Origin: Mycoemilia scoparia
Lineage: Eukaryota; Kickxellomycota; Kickxellomycetes; Kickxellales; Kickxellaceae
DNA length: 12,848 nt
Reading direction: 5' to 3'
Assembly (NCBI GenBank): GCA_027575805.1
Contig: JANBPU010000403.1
Coordinates: 1 to 12,848 of the forward strand
Below are positions 1-8,800 of this stretch, one piece after another. The notes beneath the pieces are model-generated. The model worked only from the letters and a program-made list of their open reading frames with translations. It searched no databases and had not been told where the DNA came from. The first letter of the stretch is position 1, and every line of letters begins with the position of its first letter. Both the position numbers and the translations under genes were made by a program.

Positions 1-8
1 AATTGTGC

Positions 9-110
9 ACATGTGAGATAATTTTTGAAGGGTGCCTTTTGGTGGCCATTGATTTTAGGCGCAATCACAGCCAAATGAGTGACTATCCCTTCAAAAATAA
101 TCTCCCATGT
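9..110. mobile_element. MITE-like inverted-repeat element A
   Basis: A short non-coding element bounded by a 24-nt terminal inverted repeat. The left arm (9-32) and the reverse complement of the right arm (87-110) agree at 22 of 24 positions and share the family core ATTTTTGAAGGG. The interior (33-86) does not visibly match the other copies, so A is either a subfamily or an unrelated filling between related ends. It has no coding capacity, so any movement would need a transposase from elsewhere. Target-site duplication cannot be decided. Confidence 0.6.
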
Positions 111-174
111 TTTTGGGGACCCTTTTTGTCTGTTTTGTTGTGAAATAAAGTCATACTCCCAAAATGCTATATGA

Positions 175-195
175 TAATAATAATAATAATAATAA
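175..195. repeat. (TAA)7 microsatellite
   Basis: Seven perfect tandem TAA units in AT-rich non-coding DNA. Confidence 0.95.
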
Positions 196-365
196 GGGCT
201 TCTGCTTATCCTTCTTCACGGGCTTTATAAAAAGTATTGTTATGACCAAGTTTGGGCTACTCCATACATAATCAGTCTTTCACCTTGGTTGTTTCACATA
301 CTATCCCTCTCCCAGTCTCAATCACACCTCATCCTACTTTCTTCAAGCTATATATCCAACACATA

Positions 366-497
366 TAAAAGATTATTTTGAAGGACTAAAAACAGAGCAT
401 AATGGCACCGCATTTATCAATGATAATATAGGCTGGCCAATATGCAAGTTGAAACTGGCCTCCTAGTAAGAATTGGCCCTTCAAGAATAATGATCCA
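366..497 (+). mobile_element. MITE-like inverted-repeat element B
   Basis: The left end carries GATTATTTTGAAGG (371-384) and the right end CCCTTCAAGAATAATGATCC (477-496), which are imperfect inverted copies of one another. The interior from about 414 to 475 is clearly homologous to element D and to the reverse complement of element C, sharing TATCAATGATAATATAGG and TATGCAAGTTGAAA. About 20 nt near 391-410 is extra relative to C and D. It has no reading frame, so it is best explained as a non-autonomous element. The family of the transposase is unknown. Confidence 0.7.
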
Positions 498-520
498 TAT
501 GTACACACAAATGGCTTCAT

Positions 521-556
521 ACATACATACATGCATATATACATATGTATATGCAT
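521..556. repeat. ACAT/ATGC simple repeat with near-palindrome
   Basis: Tandem ACAT units (521-530) run into an imperfect palindrome at 531-556: ATGCATATATAC, then ATAT, then GTATATGCAT, with a two-base difference between arms. The alternating purine/pyrimidine tract could form a hairpin. Confidence 0.7.
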
Positions 557-1167
557 GATAAACGCGTTTCATCTTACTTGACTCCTTGCTCCAGATTCTG
601 GTTTAAATTCTACTCAGCAGTGAATCTACTTTTTCTTATATTATAAAGCACCAAGTCGCTCAATGGGAAATATTGGCTAATAATACCGCTATCACTACTA
701 TTGTTATCACCATTATTGCTATTAGATAGACTAGGATGTTATATTCTTGAAAAGTGAATATATATATGTGTGGGATATCTTATAGACTTAGATTTGTCAG
801 CGAGTAAAATCAAATCACTCCTTATCCTGAGCATCGCTGGCATTTTCAAATAATCAATTATTTTTTATAAATACGTTTGATATTCCAATTTATTTTGAAA
901 TAATCACATTTTACATCCATGTCAATTGTGGCTTTTTAGCACCTCCCACGTACTTGGGTTTCCATATTTGTATATGTGAATATACAAATATGTTTAGAAT
1001 CAACATTGTTGTCATTAGCATTATCGTCAAACATAGATAAAAGGGACCATCACAGTTGTCATGGCTGCCATAGGTATATTTTATACTCTCATAAATAGTA
1101 ATTGTGGCGTGTGTACCATTTGTGTAACTAACCAAATCTATCATAATATATTATTTTGCAAAAATAT

Positions 1168-1197
1168 GTAGTAGTAGTAGTAGTGGTGGTGGTGGCG
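1168..1197. repeat. (GTA)5(GTG)4 compound microsatellite
   Basis: Five GTA units (1168-1182) pass directly into four GTG units (1183-1194) and one GCG. The pattern suggests one unit mutated and then spread by slippage. It is non-coding. Confidence 0.9.
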
Positions 1198-2465
1198 GCT
1201 CTATTGTGAATGTAACCATATTATTGTTTCCAATTCCCTGGATGTGTATGTATACATTTTGGCAGTTTAATAGTTTTGTTGAGATCCATAATGGGTAGAA
1301 GTTGTAGCAGTTAGAGTCGTGTATTATAACCCCTATCGCTTTTACTCAAAATACAAATAGATGCATACTTGTGCATTCCACAACTGCCATTATATCCCGG
1401 CATTGATCCCTTATTTTTCCTTAACGAAAAATGTAATAGTACTAACACTGGGTATAATTCACCAGAGATTATTGTTGATGTACCCGTGGATATATGTATA
1501 AGGGGAGTTGTAAAGATTTTGGAAACAGATAAACATGTTTTATATCCTAAAAACTCTATTGTTTAATTATACATCTACACAATACAAGAACACATTTAAC
1601 AATAACAAATGGGCCGAATGCATATATATTTTTGTGCGTGTCTGATCAAGTTAGATGCCAAAACTATTTGTGCTGCGCTCATTGTAAATGTAAATGTGTA
1701 TACATTCTGGATTGTTCTTTTTAAAAGTTTGGGGGAGGGGGAAGATGGATAGCATTGATATCTCTTCTTTGAAGTGTCTTTGTCTTGTACTTTATCAGAA
1801 AAACATGGGACCATTTGAAAATCACCAGTGCATTTTGAAACGAATAAAGAGCCATTTTTGATGTCAAAAGGCATCATTGACAGGCACACAACAAGTTTGT
1901 GGCAAGGGCTATGGTAGCTTGCCTTTTAATCTTATACATGAAGGCACATGGTGATGGATATGTCCATAAACCTTGTTAGGCTTTCTCACTCATAATACAT
2001 CGATTGCCATCTCTTACAGGCTTTCTAAAGAAAGGGTCGGTCTAAATAAACAGGATCGTGGTGGAATAATTCCTGTTAAAATCAGAATAATAGTTATTAC
2101 AAACCCACTATATTTGGTTTGTTAAATTGCAAAATTTTGGCACTGATTGGTGATGCTTTGCTTACTTTTAAAAGCTAGATTTAATTTCAGTCGTTGGATT
2201 TATTTCGAGGTTTTAATGCTATGTGAGACCATTCAGACTGATCGGTTTTAATATTTCTTCTTGTCTTTCTACTGTTGTCAAACATACCAGAGAAACATAA
2301 CGTATATTTTATCTGGGCCAATTAGCAGCTTTACACCAATAGTCAGCGTATCTAACCAAATGTGCAATGATGAAATATGCGATGCTAGCATTAAACTAAA
2401 TACCACTGATGTGTTTGGTGCCTTTAAATAATTTCTTTGGTTGTAGGCATCACAAATTAATCCAC

Positions 2466-2493
2466 TTCTTTCTCTCTCTCTCTCTTTTTTTTT
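2466..2493. repeat. (TC)n plus T-run pyrimidine tract
   Basis: A pure pyrimidine stretch on the + strand: TC dinucleotides followed by a nine-T run. Such tracts can be promoter elements in fungi, but no gene start follows closely, so I treat it as a simple repeat. Confidence 0.75.
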
Positions 2494-3096
2494 GTGGCGG
2501 TTTATTTACAATTTCACAAAAAGGAGATCTCTGTTTATTTTAAGCCATAAAGTCATAACCGCATGATAGTAATAGTAATACCATTAATAGTAACAATAAT
2601 AAGGCTAATGGCAATGAGTATAACATTTAGCAGTAAGTAGTCAACAATGACAGTGTAATTGGTCATTGTGTATGTGTAAGCGTCTGCCCAAGGCATTCTA
2701 TGATTGCTGCCCACCATCAATATTACTATCGCGCGTTGATACATTCCACACTCATCGTCCCCTTGGCCTACATACATACACAGGGAACTAAACTAAACAA
2801 AGGCTCAGTACAGTCGATGGCTATGCTATGTGTAAGTGGCAGTCTTGATATTTATTACATGGTGACGGCAATGCCGATTAGTAACTGTTTATCCCACACA
2901 AAGATGCAGGTTCTGTGGGAGGAAGACAACATAACATGGCTTTCGACAAAAAACCAATAATAGTGTAAACCTGTAGTTCAGCTATGGCATTGGTTGTTGG
3001 TATGGAGGAGTTTAAATACTCTGTGGTACAGGCTGACGGGGTCTCTCACTATTGTTAACACAAAATGTACTGCTCATAAGTTATGTGCTACGCTAT

Positions 3097-3215
3097 TGGG
3101 TAGCTATTTTTGAAGGGTTAATTTTTACTAGTAGGCCAGTAGTTTCATCATGCATATTGGCCAACCTACATTATCATTAATAATACTAATTTATCCCTTC
3201 AAAAATCATTGCTCA
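3097..3215 (-). mobile_element. MITE-like inverted-repeat element C (inverted copy)
   Basis: The left end (3097-3117) reads TGGGTAGCTATTTTTGAAGG and the right core CCCTTCAAAAA is at 3195-3205, with weaker inverted similarity out to 3215. The reverse complement of the interior matches B and D, including AATGATAATGTAGG, TTGGCCAATATGCA and GATGAAACT. C therefore sits in the opposite orientation to B and D. The order of shared segments is preserved, which argues for one family rather than chance palindromes. No coding capacity. Confidence 0.75.
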
Positions 3216-3257
3216 TATAACAGTCCACATAGAGTATCGGTAATGTTGGTTGAAATA

Positions 3258-3278
3258 TGGATCATCATTTCTGAAGGG
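3258..3278 (+). repeat. Solitary MITE end (element E remnant)
   Basis: TGGATCATCATTTCTGAAGG followed by G matches the 21-nt end of the element family, closest to the right end of B read in reverse. No matching inverted end follows within several hundred bases, so this is a solo or truncated end. It lies 43 nt beyond element C. Confidence 0.5.
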
Positions 3279-3294
3279 TATCTACATAAGGAAT

Positions 3295-3319
<25 letters not shown>
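3295..3319. repeat. (TA)12 microsatellite
   Basis: A perfect alternating TA run of 25 nt lying between the solitary element end and the GC-richer island. Confidence 0.95.
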
Positions 3320-3326
<7 letters not shown>

Positions 3327-3329
3327 TGA

Positions 3330-3700
3330 AGGTCGCTTGTGGGATTATATTAAATGGATGTGGATATCAGATATGTGGTCGGCGGCAGGCTGGGCGATGA
3401 GAATGCCAGTTACTCGTTTTGAGGAGAGGAAGCCGGAAATCCCAGTGGATCAACCGTCTCTTTGCAGGCAGACATTGGCGCTATTGGCCAATCGCCCAGA
3501 CAATGTGCGACGGCGGGCGTGTGTGTATGTATAGATTATTCGGCTATTGCCGAAATAACAAGTTTGTGTACGCAGGCATTAGTGCGCCTTGAGCATACAA
3601 ACAGCCATGTGCAATATAATGTTTATAAACATGAGATCGGCATACGTGTCTTGACTGGAAATGTAATTACCACAGAGGATCCTCTGTGGTAATGTGAAGG
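3330..3700. other. GC-richer island, no gene recognised
   Basis: This segment is visibly richer in G+C than its flanks and holds several short inverted repeats: the 10-nt palindrome ATTGGCCAAT (3483-3492) with GGCG and CGCC on either side, TTCGGC/GCCGAA near 3540-3555, and the long palindrome at its end. Two overlapping frames stay open for 76-94 codons but start at non-ATG codons or within each other, and show no family motif. It may be a decayed transposon or exon fragment. It sits between elements C and D, which face opposite ways. Confidence 0.4.
3666..3693. repeat. Perfect 28-nt palindrome
   Basis: ATTACCACAGAGGA is followed immediately, with no spacer, by its exact reverse complement, centred on a GGATCC at 3677-3682. 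Symmetry ends at 3665/3694. A 14-bp perfect arm with no loop is far longer than expected by chance in 12.8 kb. It could extrude as a cruciform, bind a dimeric protein, or be the scar of a recombination or end-joining event. I see no second copy in the window. Confidence 0.95.
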
Positions 3701-3959
3701 ATGTGGGAAGCTATGCAGGTCCAGCATTAATTGTTTATGGGGAACAAGCATACTTATGAGAAGGTGCTGTTCAATGGCCATTGCTATTACAATTTAGGTA
3801 ATACAGATTGAGTTTTTTGTGGATCTTTCTCTCAGTGCTTGTGTGTATGTGGCTATGCTGTGACTTTGTGCTGCCTTGGTTTTTATTGCATGTCTTGTTC
3901 TTGCCATCTCTGCGATTTGGTGCTGGGTTAAATGAGGTCTCAGAGAGCGAATGCGAATA

Positions 3960-4067
3960 TGGGTAGTTATTTTTGAAGGGCTAAACTAGTATTATCAATG
4001 AGAATATATGGTAACTAGTATGCAAGTTGAAATTAGTAAAGCTTAGCCCTTCAAAAATAATCACTCA
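3960..4067 (+). mobile_element. MITE-like inverted-repeat element D
   Basis: The best preserved copy. The left core TTTTTGAAGGGCTAA starts at 3970 and the right end TTAGCCCTTCAAAAA finishes at 4057, giving a 15-nt perfect inverted core. Weaker symmetry continues outward to TGGGTAG/CACTCA. A TA lies directly outside the core on both sides (3968-3969, 4058-4059), as in Tc1/mariner-type insertions, but the outward symmetry suggests the true end may lie further out. The interior matches B and the reverse complement of C (TATCAATGAGAATATA, TATGCAAGTTGAAA). Confidence 0.75.
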
Positions 4068-4131
4068 GATGCAGAGGAGACACGAATGCGTCAAGTCCAA
4101 AACATTAGCGATGCAATGCTAGGCTGGTAAA

Positions 4132-4385
4132 TGGCAACGCATTAACATTGCCAAAGCTGAATGGCCAAAGACCACCCAAAGTATTATCACTTTGGCCATG
4201 GCGTAAAGAGGCCCAATCGTCCTGTGCTGGGCACATGTAAATCATGCTGGGCTCTGTGCCCATATGATTGTGGTTTTTGACGGGCATGGATATGTCTTGG
4301 ACCAGCATCAAGCCCATGGTCTCTGGCTTCACAGACCATCCATACAGTGGATCGCTGTGGTTGTGGTGGGCTTGATGATGCTGGT
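4132..4385. other. Cluster of inverted repeats (possible structured RNA or foldback element)
   Basis: Four consecutive stem-forming units occur in about 250 nt: TGGCAA/TTGCCA (4132-4137/4148-4153, 10-nt loop); ATGGCCAAAG and its exact complement (4161-4170/4190-4199, 19-nt loop); TGGGCACA/TGTGCCCA (4228-4235/4255-4262, 19-nt loop); and an outer stem ACCAGCATCAAGCCCA (4301-4316) against 4367-4385 with a 3-nt bulge. That outer stem encloses two small hairpins, ATGGTCT/AGACCAT (4316-4322/4333-4339) and ACAG/CTGT (4344-4347/4355-4358). The layout is that of a branched fold. Two minus-strand frames are also open here but have no recognisable motif. I do not recognise an RNA family. Confidence 0.4.
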
Positions 4386-4785
4386 AAGGGCAGTATGGTT
4401 ACTGTGTTTGTGCCCCAGTGTAATATCATCATGGATTAGAGGCACGCCATTACCACCATATCTCCAACATTGCAAAAAAAGATAACAACACGGACGCGTT
4501 GGATTCGATGTGTGGAGAGAGACCAAACAACAATAGCGGCAACAGCAAAAACATGGTGGAGGAGAGCCCTTTATTTTAGACTATTCTTAAATGAAGGACA
4601 CGGACGGTGGCCAGAATTCCCCGTCTTCAGTCCAACAACGTCCCTCCTACCACTCGCACGCCTCATACAGGCTTTCTCTGCAATTTGGGGTGTTATGATA
4701 ATTGTAATCTTCCCACACCACAGACAAGCCTTTCTCTTTACTTCCGCTTACTCTAACTTTCTAATTTAGCTGTTTGCCCCTCTTC
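4386..4785. other. Upstream intergenic DNA, no supported gene
   Basis: No convincing gene. Small open frames exist on both strands without motifs. The last + strand ATG before gene 1 is at 4695-4697. Confidence 0.5.
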
Positions 4786-4793
4786 TATAAATA
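4786..4793 (+). promoter_or_regulatory. BUD14: Candidate TATA box for gene 1
   Basis: TATAAATA lies 1041 nt before the gene 1 start codon and about 90 nt inside the left edge of the ATG-free zone. If used, transcription would begin shortly downstream and give a leader of about 1.0 kb. A second AT-rich candidate, GGATAAATATATTTCC, lies at about 5620-5635 and would give a leader of under 200 nt. Sequence alone cannot choose between them. Confidence 0.35.
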
Positions 4794-5361
4794 ACTATAA
4801 GCATTCATCTTATCATAATAGCTGCTATTAAAAGAGGGCCATTGGCACCAATACAACCACATCTACTACTAGTATACTTGAAAAGGCTGAACAAAGAGCA
4901 ACCTCACAGAGCCCAACCTCTTTTCAGTTATCCGGGACCATCATAATTTGGCGTGCTCTTCTATTTCTGTGACCTTTTCCCCTTTAAGCATCACATATCC
5001 AGCGCTTCCTTCACAGCAACCTCAAAACAGGTCTTTGGCTCTTTATTGCCCTAGTGCGCGCCTCTATCTACAGACGCAGCAAGGCTCTTTCTGTTTTTAC
5101 TTTGTGTCCTTGGGCTTCTGCTTCTGGCGGTCTCTTTGCATATCCTGTTGTGTAGCCTTGCACGCTTTTCAACCACAACCACGGCCCATCATCACACCAG
5201 TGCATCTGCAGCTCCACCTGTTACTTATTGGTCCCCACTCTACAAAAAGCAATTATCCCTTTTTTCTTTAATTTTTACTATTGAACGCCAACATCAACAG
5301 GAGTATCGCGGTTGACCGGCAGGATTGACTCACACCTCTCTCCCAACTTTATTTCATTTCG

Positions 5362-5390
5362 CTTTTCCTTTCTCTCTCTCTCTTTCCTCT
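5362..5390 (+). promoter_or_regulatory. 29-nt pure pyrimidine (CT) tract
   Basis: An uninterrupted C/T tract including a (TC)n core, inside the ATG-free region. CT-rich blocks are common near fungal transcription starts and can also bind regulatory proteins in leaders. Which applies here is not shown by the sequence. Confidence 0.4.
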
Positions 5391-5833
5391 ATTCACTTAT
5401 ACCCTCCCCCCTTTCTGTCTGTTTGTTCTGTGTATTATTTCTCATTACTATTCTAGATACTGTTATCTCCCTTTAACACGTACCTAGCCTACCATTTCCT
5501 TCTTGCCTTTTGTTCCACATTTGTTGTAATTGGGAATACCAATACCCTAATTTGTACAGCCCGAAAAATTTCTAGTGCTCGTTTATAGGAGTCAGAGGAG
5601 AGCACCAGCCCAAAATCCTGGATAAATATATTTCCAATTACCCCCCTCCTCTCATCCCTGTAACCACAAAATTTAGACCCATTTTAAAAAAAGGAAAGCA
5701 ACAACAACCCCAACACAGACAGTTGGTGCTGGCCGATACTTTCTCGATTGTACTTCTATACAAACATTGTCTTCTCCATTGTAATACTACTACCACTGTT
5801 ACTATCCAAACAACATAAATCCGCACAAACAAA

Positions 5834-8800
5834 ATGAACATACACGGCCTTGAATTCGACGGTGTGCCAATTGACGATGATGGCGAAGTTCCTAATGACG
5901 TTGAGTCCATAACATCCTTAGTTGACGAAGACGTTGACTTTGACTTTGTATATGCCTTATTCGAGTTCCCCGCCATGGTCGAGGGCCAAGTGACCGTGCA
6001 CCAGGGCGAAAAGATGGTATTATTAGACGATTCCAATGCGTACTGGTGGCTGGTCCAACTTGTCAGTAACGATGAAATTGGGTTTATCCCTGCTGATAAT
6101 GTTGAAATGGCTGGTGAAAAGCTGGCTAGAGTCAACCGGCGAAGAAACCTCAAGAGATGTTTACCAGCCAGCCAGATGGATAGCAATGGCGCTAGCGGAA
6201 GTGTCAGCGAGAATGAAGATGTGGACGACGATGACGAGCCCACCAAGGTTCTTAATGACCCACATCCCAAACCAATACCACAAAAACCAAAAGTATATAG
6301 GCGCGGTGCTAGTGCTAGGCAGCGAGGACTCAATGTCAAGTTTTTTGATAATCCAGTCACAGCATCCTTCGAGGCATATACTTATTCAGACTCTGAGAAT
6401 GATTCGGACAATGATATGGATATTCCTGGCTACATTGCTGATGACCGCAGCAACCACCACCATAACGACAACTCTATGGATATCGATGGTGAGGACGATG
6501 TTGATGGGGACTATGGATCCGACAATGACTATGACGATGATCAGCAGGTCTCCAACAGACAGCGCCGACGCGTTAGTGCCACGGTGCCTCAGGGGATTCT
6601 GGGCGGCAACTACTACCAGAACTCTATTGAATATGGAAATAATGGTGGCAATATGTCTGATGATGAGGAGGGCGATGAGCTCCCACTAAACACTATAATG
6701 ATGAACCAAAACCATCAGCAAGGTAATATGGGCGTAATGAGGCAAGCATCCAACGGCGACTCGAACGCTCGCTCATATAATGTGTCGGTCACATTCCACT
6801 CACCAGACCCTTACGAATCTCTCGAACGAGACGTGGTCCGCATGCTCCACGACGAGCAGTTTGCCGAGGTACTGCTGCGCCTCCATACCTTGTTTGACCT
6901 TAGCTCGTTCCCACCATCACATTGTGGCTTGTTTGTACAAATCAATTCGGCTACTGAGGCCTACCCTGTTGTTCACAACCACCATGTGTCATCCTTTCTT
7001 GAGCAGTTAGTAAAAGAGTTTGAGTTGGATGGCGAGATTCCCTATGAAGGTGATATTGCGCCCAATGTATTGCAGCTGCATCTCAAGCTTTACCCTGACA
7101 ACATTCAGCCAGGCATGGTAAGTTCGCCAAATCCTGATGAGAGTCGTGCTGTTCCAGATAACACCACTGGAAGTGTAGAGGATGGTGATGACAAGGAAAA
7201 TGCTGGACATCATTCATTTGGCCAGAACTCAAAACCATTAGACAATGAACACTCGTACGATGACTTTGTCAGCGACTATATGGGCGGAGATGATGAAGAT
7301 GTGAGCAATGATCGGTATGCTGGTTATGGCAACCAAAAGTCAGATAGTTATTCATCCTCTAATCCACACACAGGTTCTTCGGCCACACCATTATCATCTA
7401 AAACGGCTGAGCAGCAAGCTGAAAAGCAGAGGGCAGTGCCAGCACCGCTAGAGTCATTGGATGATCATCAGCCCCCATCCTCTTCCTCTTCACAGGAAGA
7501 TAATTCTATGATTCTTCTTGCCTCAACTTCAACAGACCATCTTCCACTGACGTCAGGCGCCCAGGTTGTCACCGCCACACCCTCACAGCCACCCGAATCT
7601 ACAACATCAACTATAGTCGCGCCGCCAGCAAGTGATCAGTCCCAACAATCACTGGTCGACAGCATTCACAAGGTTGTGTCTAGTGAGCCAAATATCATCC
7701 CGCCCAGCCGTAACTCTGGTTCCTCAAGCCTGTTCAGTAACCGCAACAGTCTTATTCTCGATGACAGCGTTATTATAAGCCCAGGAAACAAACTCGCAGA
7801 CCAGTCTTCGCAGTCGTCACTGGCATCGTCTTCTAGCGTTGGTCCCGCTGTTGCTTCTTCAAGAGCTCGCCATGTTTCCATACAACCATTAGCGCCTCCT
7901 CGTAACAGCGTATCTCCAAATACTCGACCTGTATCGATGCCCTTCGATCATGTACCAGTATTGGATGGCAAGGAACCGCCAGTCCATCCAATGTCAAAGG
8001 CATTGATAGACTCGCGCGAGGTTGTAAAAAATATGCTCCGGCGTATTCCTAGGCCGAAGTCCAGACCACCAGCCAGTGCTATTGCTCAGGCAAAGAACAA
8101 TTTTGGAAATGGCGGTGCCAATTCAAAGCGCAAGTCAACTCCAGCTGGTGGATTCATGGGGTCTCCACAGTTCAATGGATCTAATGACAGCTTACCCAAA
8201 GTCAATATCCGACCTCGTTCGGAAATGCCTCCAAATCTTAGCAATAGGAGAACCTCAAGCATGATATCGGCCGATAGTTTGAACAGTATGGCATCATCTG
8301 ATGGCTCAGTGTCATATGATGAGAAGCAACGGCAGCGGATGAAAGCTCTTAATGCCATCTGTAATGATAATGAGTTGGCTGCCGAGACATTGAATTCTTC
8401 AAGCATAAACGGTAGTAATGGTGGCGGCAATCAGCACAACATCATTGATAGCGTTGTTGGTAAGCCATCACAACAGTCTGACAACCTTAGCAACAGGGAT
8501 GTAAGACATCCAAATACATCCCTACTACCACCACGGCCGGCCAGTTCCTCTTCTAATCCGGGAGGCGACTCTATACTCCAATCAAGAATTCCTCGTCCAG
8601 CCACTTCTGGAGGAATGGCATCAGCTTATTCTCAAAGAAGAATATCTGACAACATCTCAAGTTCTTCCCCTACTTCGGCAATGTCGCTATTATCTAATGG
8701 ATCTACCCAACAATATGCATCAGCTACATCTAGTCCAATGGATTCAGTAAATTCTCTATCTCCACCACAACAAGATGAAGTGAATAATAGTCGATTGGAC

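Larger units (their letters stand above)
498..3096. other. Long non-coding stretch, no supported gene
   Basis: About 2.6 kb of AT-rich DNA. Open frames here are short (under 100 codons), mostly lack an ATG start, and show no recognisable motif. I see no tRNA, 5S or other RNA gene. The contents I can name are simple repeats. A spliced gene with very short exons cannot be excluded by reading alone. Confidence 0.6.
4698..5833 (+). promoter_or_regulatory. BUD14: ATG-free region, probable long 5' leader of gene 1
   Basis: Across these 1136 nt the + strand contains no ATG. By hand count there are about 75 AT dinucleotides, each followed by A, C or T, while CAT occurs about 23 times. The asymmetry points to selection against upstream start codons in a transcript running toward gene 1. 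It also argues against a large intron here, since an intron would not be purged. The region is rich in C and T with A-rich stretches near the start codon. The first ATG reached is the gene 1 start, in a context with A at -3. Confidence 0.6.

Noticed and set aside
599..609. GGTTTAAATTC, similar to a tRNA internal B box
   Set aside because: No matching A box, acceptor stem or anticodon arm can be built around it.
1596..1889. 97-codon minus-strand frame
   Set aside because: It begins at GTG, has no motif, and has no promoter or neighbour that supports a gene.
2553..2777. 74-codon minus-strand frame with a hydrophobic C-terminus
   Set aside because: The Ile/Val-rich tail comes from AT-rich TAAT/TAGT repeats in the DNA, and there is no supporting context.
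2700..2960. 86-codon + strand frame with an ATG
   Set aside because: No recognisable domain, surrounded by non-coding sequence, and it overlaps an equally long minus-strand frame. The length is compatible with chance.
3250..3534. 94-codon + strand frame through the TA repeat
   Set aside because: It starts at TTG and translates the TA microsatellite as an Ile-Tyr run. It is not a credible protein.
4948..5271. 107-codon + strand frame upstream of gene 1
   Set aside because: It contains no ATG, lies in the probable leader, and has no motif.
5638..6360. 240-codon open frame on the minus strand
   Set aside because: It lies antisense over the start of gene 1, where the + strand has a clear SH3 domain. 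Its Ser/Leu-rich translation is what the complement of Asp/Glu-rich codons gives.
6036..6689. 217-codon + strand frame inside gene 1
   Set aside because: Out-of-frame shadow of gene 1. The Thr/Met-rich repeats come from shifted GAT/GAC codons.
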